From Rhodosorus marinus (Eukaryota; Rhodophyta; Stylonematophyceae; Stylonematales; Stylonemataceae), in NCBI GenBank assembly GCA_029953675.1, contig JAMWBK010000005.1:2561001-2625000 (forward strand): a stretch of DNA of 64,000 nt, read 5' to 3'. Made by a program: the position numbers and the translations under genes. Positions 58,901 to 64,000 of the stretch are shown in pieces (positions within the stretch are counted from its first letter, which is position 1; each line of letters begins with the position of its first letter). The notes under the pieces are model-generated. The model did not search any database. It had not been told where the DNA came from and saw only the letters and a list, made by a program, of their open reading frames with translations.

Positions 58901-59819
58901 GATAAACTCTTGAGAGCTTCTCATCTGAGAAACTGTGAATAGAGAGAGCTACTAACAGTAACCCTCTCTGGAGTTTTGTCTGTAGCCTTGAAAATGACGC
59001 GAGCAGGAATTCAGGTTGTAGTTTGTGCTCGATGTACTAACTGAACATAAGCGAGGGGAATCAAGAACAAAGAAAGACCGGGTGTGGTCAGAAGTTCCTC
59101 ATGACAGGGTTCGACCAAGTGAAATTCTTAACAGCGAAACCGAGATTACAAGGCTGCTGGGGGAGCTGTTCTCGCCAGATATCAGGAACGTCCATTCCCA
59201 CAACGGTTTGAGAAACAAGTTTCCTACTCGGGCACTCCAGGACGTCGGAGCTCTCTCTGGTTCAAACCCACTTTTCACATCGAGAAACCCAAATCAACTA
59301 CTTCCTCGTTTCCGATTCCTACTAAATTACTCCCGAAAAGATAAAAACAGTTTACTCAAAAACCCGCATTTAGATGTATCATATCAAATCAGTTTATAGC
59401 AAAAGAGAAAATCAGTGTCGTAGAAAACATTTTCTACGCGTAAAAATTCCACCTTTCAATAATTATTGTGTGTACGTTGAATAATTAAAGACTTTTTGAT
59501 GCCATCGGCAATCTTTTTGCTCTAGCTCAATAATCTGATGGAAAGTTATTGATTATTCAATGTACAGAATTGAGCGATGAGAAAAGGCAACGAAAAACAA
59601 GTTAAATTCTAAGACTTGATTTAGCTTCTTTTTCCAATATATTCTTGTTTGTTTCACAAAACAAGAACTCTTCTCGCGTTGAAAAGCAAAACTGCTGATT
59701 CTGGACTGCTTTGCTCGTCTGGGAGATTATTATCGGAAGTGGCGAACCGCAGGAGTTTCGCTCGGTTCCTGCATTCTCAACTGCTCCGAGGAGGATGCTC
59801 TGTACAAAAAACATGCAGA
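55935..59819. other. Long intergenic region
   Basis: About 3.9 kb without a supported gene. 55935-56170 is pyrimidine-rich on the plus strand (leader of member A). C- and G-homopolymer patches lie at 56150-56165, 56284-56292 and 56385-56405. AT-rich sequence follows at 56600-56860 and 57880-58160. Plus frames at 57302-57586, 58514-58759 and 59025-59399 show no motif; the last reads moderately like protein but has no partner exons. Confidence 0.4.
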
Positions 59820-60422
59820 ATGGACATCCTGAGAGTTTTTAGAGCAGAGCTCCTCCTAGCAGCCTTGTATTCACGGTTTCTCAGATGGAAACTTTACGCG
59901 GTTGCGAGCCGGGTCATCAGGAAAGTAAACCACACCCGAACTTCCTTTGTTCTGGTGAGCTACCGACGCCTGTACCCTCAGACACACCCTCGCACGCTTG
60001 CTCAGTTAGTGAATCGAGCACAAGCTACTAAATGTCTGCCTGCTCACTGCGTTTTCAGGTCTATCCACGTACCGCAGCTACAGTTAAGGCCTGTCGGAAA
60101 AGGTCAGTCGAAGACAACGATCGATCTGAGAGCGTTCTCATGCGTGCAAACTGGATCAGCAGGGTAGCTATGGACTATCGGAAAACGTGATTTAATCTCT
60201 CTTGCGTATACAACTCAACATCCAAATAAATTCAAATCCCCAGGTCCTCCGACGGATACTAGCAGCCTATTGATACAGGTTTTGGGTTCGTTCTCTTCGA
60301 TAGCTCTGTTGTACTCAGCAACTTCGTCAGCAACATTTGCCAACCCTACGAGCGCAGTTCAGCCGGAAAACTGGTTCCTGCAGCAGCTTCGGCAAAGGGT
60401 CGTCTCTGGGGTACATTACTAA
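59820..60422 (+). CDS. Small spliced protein, unrecognised
   Basis: Four exons (59820-59924, 60059-60102, 60160-60186, 60263-60422) join in phase to 111 residues. Exon 1 encodes MDILRVFRAELLLAALYSRF then LRWKLYAVASRVIRK. Short exons add VYPRTAATVKACRKS and RVAMDYRKT. The last exon has a hydrophobic segment (LLIQVLGSFSSIALLYSATS) and ends PENWFLQQLRQRVVSGVHY. The LYSRFLR stretch faintly resembles an LYR motif, but that is not enough for a call. The 27-nt third exon and an unusual last acceptor (60262) weaken the model. The stop (TAA, 60420-60422) overlaps the stop of the convergent gene. Confidence 0.4.
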
Positions 60423-61405
60423 GCTTGGAGCTCCTCGTCGAGATCCATTTTGTATTCATGAATAGAGTACGCAACATTCGAGAACGTCACAGCTGAAAGT
60501 CCAGCAAGCAGCGTCGTTCCAACCGCGGCTCCCGCAATGAACGTCTGAGGCCACACAGCACTCGCCAACGTACCCATCCACAGGAATCCAAGCGCCGCAC
60601 CGCACGCTGCAAACCATTCCTTCTTGTACGCAACCACAATGCCCATCAATCCACCGATCAGTTGGAATACTCCAGCCGTAATCGTCAATCCAGGGTAGAT
60701 AATCACCATCGGCTCCGATACCACTGGAGCATCGTACGGTCCGGGTCCAACGTTCGCTCTGATGATCGATCCGCCAATGAGGAAGAAAAGTCCGCTCAGG
60801 GCTAGGTTGCTCGACCACATGGTTAGACGGATCTTCGAGTATCCAACCCCCTTGGACTTTCCTGTCGCCTGCATAGCGCGGATGACATTCCCCACCATGA
60901 ACTGACCTCCCTGAAGCGCAAAGCACCACGTGATACCGGCCAAAAGTCCGTACGTCCTGAAAGCATCGTACTGCGAAAGCGTTAACGGAAGACCCTCCGG
61001 TACCTCTCGAATGTTGGCGATGTTGAAGATCGGCTGTGCCAGTACCCACACGGTAAAGACAAACCAACCCAGAACAAATGCCATAATCAACCATCCAGTC
61101 GTAATCATCTTGCTTCCATATCTGAAAAGTGCGAGCGCGGCTGCGAGAATGACCCCGGCGAGGCCAAAGAGGATCTCACCGCAAGCGGCCACCAGCAACA
61201 GTGTCTGGTTGAATGCCGCGGGCTCGGGGGTACCAACGAGAGTCGACCTGACGGCACCCTCGTTCATAACGAGGTATGACACAAAGGCAAATACTCCTGC
61301 GGTGACTAGGAGTCTTGCATTGCTCCCCAAGTTGCCCTGCTTCTGTTCTTCAATATCGACATCGACGTCGATCTCCGCCTCTCTCGTCTGTTCTTCCAAA
61401 CTCAT
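60419..61405 (-). CDS. Eight-helix membrane protein, family member B (intronless)
   Basis: A single-exon gene of 328 residues from MSLEEQTREAEIDVDVD (Met at 61405; the frame extends to 61543 with a less likely start). An acidic tail is followed by eight helices: VTAGVFAFVSYLVMNEGAV, LLLVAACGEILFGLAGVILA, WLIMAFVLGWFVFTVWVLA, LLAGITWCFALQGGQFMVGN, ALSGLFFLIGGSIIRANVG, LTITAGVFQLIGGLMGIVVA, AALGFLWMGTLASAVWP and TTLLAGLSAVTFSNVAYSIH. Helices 1-3 and 5-7 look related: each half has a first helix ending in a small conserved turn, a GxPxP-like loop, then a helix with GxxLFGLAGV / GVFQLIGGLMG. No family assigned. Its last 425 bases are almost identical to 63576-64000. Confidence 0.75.
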   Translation of the reverse strand: MSLEEQTREAEIDVDVDIEEQKQGNLGSNARLLVTAGVFAFVSYLVMNEGAVRSTLVGTPEPAAFNQTLLLVAACGEILFGLAGVILAAALALFRYGSKMITTGWLIMAFVLGWFVFTVWVLAQPIFNIANIREVPEGLPLTLSQYDAFRTYGLLAGITWCFALQGGQFMVGNVIRAMQATGKSKGVGYSKIRLTMWSSNLALSGLFFLIGGSIIRANVGPGPYDAPVVSEPMVIIYPGLTITAGVFQLIGGLMGIVVAYKKEWFAACGAALGFLWMGTLASAVWPQTFIAGAAVGTTLLAGLSAVTFSNVAYSIHEYKMDLDEELQA

Positions 61406-63575
61406 CCTTCTCGTCGTTGCAAAATTGGCCTCTACCCTTCCGTCTCTGTGTCTGTCTGTATGACTGAGTGTCCCAGCCATCACCCACGTCCCAGGATTGG
61501 AAAGGCAGTTCGTTTTATAAGCAAGGGTTCGCCTCTCCTTCAACGTACTTGTATCCCGAGATCAGTATCCGGGAGAAAAGCTAGTTGCCTCGGGGTTGAT
61601 CCCGGGTCTACTGCACGCACTTGATGCGCGTACTATGTGATTGCCACCAACAACAATTGAGGTGAATTGGATCGCAATTCGAGTACAGAATTCCGGAGCC
61701 CTGAAAACTCCACAAATGGCTCATGTACAGTGAACGGGCAATAAAATAAAGAAATTCAGCCCCGAAAGTCGGCCGCGGTGCGGGATCGCTTTTTTACACG
61801 AAAACAGCTGACTAACGCCGTATCCATTAACTGACATCTTGCAGGTGTGTACCATTTTGCTGAGAGTTTTGTGGGCGTCCAGGAGTTGCGAAAGTCCTCT
61901 TCCGACCCCAGAATCTAAGTGCTCTTCTATCGCTCTTCCTTCGCCCGTCCAGAAACTAGGATACGTAGCAGGTACTCTGAGGCAAAAGATACATACATTC
62001 TGTACTTGCCGAGACCCTCAAAAACCCTGTTCACCACATGTGGCTGTGCAGCCACACAGAAAACGAGAAAAAGGGTGGAAAAACGTACTGGAGAATGTAT
62101 TCTGTTCCTTACTAATTCTATTCACTAAATTATCTATTAATAGATTTACTTATGATACAACAGATATATACAGGATGTAGTCCCGGAAAGGTATTTTATA
62201 TTTGTACAATGATTAACTTCATAATCGACACCGGATAGAAAAAATCTGATTCGACCGTTGACGTCTCATTAGCCTTCTGGGTTGGCTTAATAGATGTAGA
62301 ATTGAAATACAATCTAAATAAACTTTCTACTCCAAAACCTGTGCTCAACCTCGATGAGCGAAAGCATATCTGTCCTATTAAAAACATATAAGATTTGAGT
62401 TATTTAGAACACGTGTATTTTTTTCATTCGACTGATTATCCCTGAATTTGGAAATTTGTGATCGCGAAGGAGAAACTGTTCGTATACATATATGTATTTT
62501 TATATTCTATAAATATTGCAATTTTTGCGTTTGCGAATTAATCATTGAAAAAAGCCACTCGAAAAAGCAGTGCAGAATAGGACAAAACATTACAAAAAAA
62601 ATTATATATATTGGACCTGGGGCCTGACGTTTACCATTAATTCTTCAACTACTGCTGTTGCAAGCTGAGTATTCTAAGTTTTGGAAATGGGCGTGACCGT
62701 TTCTACCCTGTCGGTGTGGACGAGGAAGGAGTTACGTTTAGGGAAATGAATTCCCCATCCTGCTGCCCCGGTAATATAAGGGGAGAACATTTCCCATTTT
62801 CCCACGCTACGTAAAGGACTTCTTTCCAATCCCCCAAGCTTCGGCATTGATGCGTGCTCCCACCAGAAGCAAATCCGATTCTCAAAAATGGGAATCATGC
62901 ATGTTGATGACTCTGCTTGACAGCTGTCACATGATCTCGAGCACCTTTACGACTGATGGGACTTTCTCGATATCCCGTGTCACACTGAGGACATTGTCAT
63001 CCACCAAGGACACAACTTTTCTCTCCAAAACATAGAAAGTCCAGCATGACTGTGGACGTCCTCAACCTCTCTCGCCATGATTGGAGGCGAATCAAGCACA
63101 GTCTTCGTACAAGCGTGCCTTATCCGGAGAATCTCGCCAGACCAAACGTCGTTATGCACGCTCGTCTCTGAGAGGGTCTGGAGACGCCCACCAGCGGCAA
63201 ACTTCCGCTATTGGGGCTTCCAGTTTGCTTCAGATTGGAATAAGTGTAAACTTATGCAAACAAAACAGCAGATGACTTAAAAGGCCCGTATTGCTAGGGC
63301 ATTGGGAACTGCGTCAATAAAATCTGTCCCTTTAGTCAACCGAGCAACATTAGACAGTACCAACCTGCGGTGGATAAACCGGGATTTCTTGAGGGCGTGA
63401 TTAGTGGAAATCGATCGTAACAATGACACCTCTGTGCTAAGATTCGGGACGGTGTCAGATCGGGACTTCAGCTCCAGTGACTTTTTGTTTTAGTAAAGTT
63501 TGATACAAGTTTCTTCGAAATTAGATCTTCTAGTGTGATCATTACAGTTGTACATTAAGAACTTGGGACACTTGT
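61406..63575. other. Intergenic region
   Basis: No supported gene. 62110-62640 is AT-rich. Frames at 62674-62898 (minus) and 63077-63280 (plus) lack motifs. The 3' flank of member C (63400-63575) does not resemble the 3' flank of member B. Confidence 0.4.
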
Positions 63576-64000
63576 CTAAGCTTGGAGCTCCTCGTCGAGA
63601 TCCATTTTGTATTCATGAATAGAGTACGCAACATTCGAGAACGTCACAGCTGAAAGTCCAGCAAGCAGCGTCGTTCCAACCGCGGCTCCCGCAATGAACG
63701 TCTGAGGCCACACAGCACTCGCCAACGTACCCATCCACAGGAATCCAAGCGCCGCACCGCACGCTGCAAACCATTCCTTCTTGTACGCAACCACAATGCC
63801 CATCAATCCACCGATCAGTTGGAATACTCCAGCCGTAATCGTCAATCCAGGGTAGATAATCACCATCGGCTCCGATACCACTGGAGCATCGTACGGTCCG
63901 GGTCCAACGTTCGCTCTGATGATCGATCCGCCAATGAGGAAGAAAAGTCCGCTCAGGGCTAGGTTGCTCGACCACATGGTCAGACGGATCTTCGAGTATC
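63576..64000 (-). CDS. Eight-helix membrane protein, family member C (partial, 5' end outside window)
   Basis: The C-terminal 141 codons of a third copy, open to the window edge. It encodes the same residues as member B from YSKIRLTMWSSNLALSG to the stop. Comparing by eye I see one base difference (a silent T/C in the Leu codon before TMWSS at 63981 versus 60825). Similarity starts exactly at the stop codon: the bases before it (GACACTTGT versus GTACATTA) are unrelated. Confidence 0.8.
   Translation of the reverse strand, partial: YSKIRLTMWSSNLALSGLFFLIGGSIIRANVGPGPYDAPVVSEPMVIIYPGLTITAGVFQLIGGLMGIVVAYKKEWFAACGAALGFLWMGTLASAVWPQTFIAGAAVGTTLLAGLSAVTFSNVAYSIHEYKMDLDEELQA

Noticed and set aside
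60419-61543. Longer N-terminus for membrane protein B starting at 61543
   Set aside because: The extra residues are not shared with member A, whose start aligns with the Met at 61405.

Overview
This is a nuclear genomic window from an intron-rich eukaryote. Almost every recognisable gene is broken by GT-AG introns, most of them 45-160 nt, so exons were joined by hand using splice sites, reading phase and family knowledge. Organelle-targeted proteins, a pentatricopeptide (PPR) protein, an RWP-RK protein and a MEKHLA/PAS-like protein together suggest a photosynthetic protist or alga. A red alga is my best guess, but that is inference. No organellar, bacterial, CRISPR, rRNA or convincing tRNA sequence was seen.

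Layout. Positions 0.4-1.8 kb hold a bZIP factor (+), followed on the minus strand by a 10-exon PPR protein, CCT2 chaperonin, pyruvate kinase with altered active-site residues, an RPAP1/MINIYO homologue, a METTL21-like methyltransferase with a coiled-coil tail, and an NT-C2 protein (2.1-25 kb). Four plus-strand genes follow at 25.8-32.7 kb: a SPRY protein, a probable complex I subunit, a SAM-DUF202 membrane protein and a B12D/NDUFA4-like protein with a long acidic-alanine tail. From 33 to 46 kb come RWP-RK (-), MEKHLA (-), RING (+), a four-exon LYR-motif protein (-), two poorly resolved minus-strand genes and an SLC35F6-like transporter (-). From 48 to 54 kb lie mitochondrial IF-3 (+), a UBA-PUB p97-cofactor-like protein (-) and MsrA (+). 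The last 10 kb holds three intronless copies of an eight-helix membrane protein I do not recognise (the third cut by the window edge), plus a small spliced gene whose stop codon overlaps that of the middle copy.

Mobile and repeat content is modest: an inverted pair of non-LTR retrotransposon endonuclease fragments with a tandem 89-bp duplication at the centre (13.3-14.1 kb), a scrap of Ty3/gypsy-like reverse transcriptase (36.6 kb), a degenerate ~190-bp tandem repeat (46.7-47.6 kb) and simple repeats. Many start codons are preceded by a sense-strand purine-rich tract, which looks like a general leader or promoter feature.

Functionally the genes are mostly unlinked housekeeping genes. Several share a mitochondrial theme (IF-3, LYR protein, probable complex I subunits) and several a protein-quality theme (CCT2, UBA-PUB, RING, MsrA). 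The most unusual items are the eight-helix family with its internal duplication and apparent recent gene conversion, the altered pyruvate kinase, and the methyltransferase gene with very short introns.
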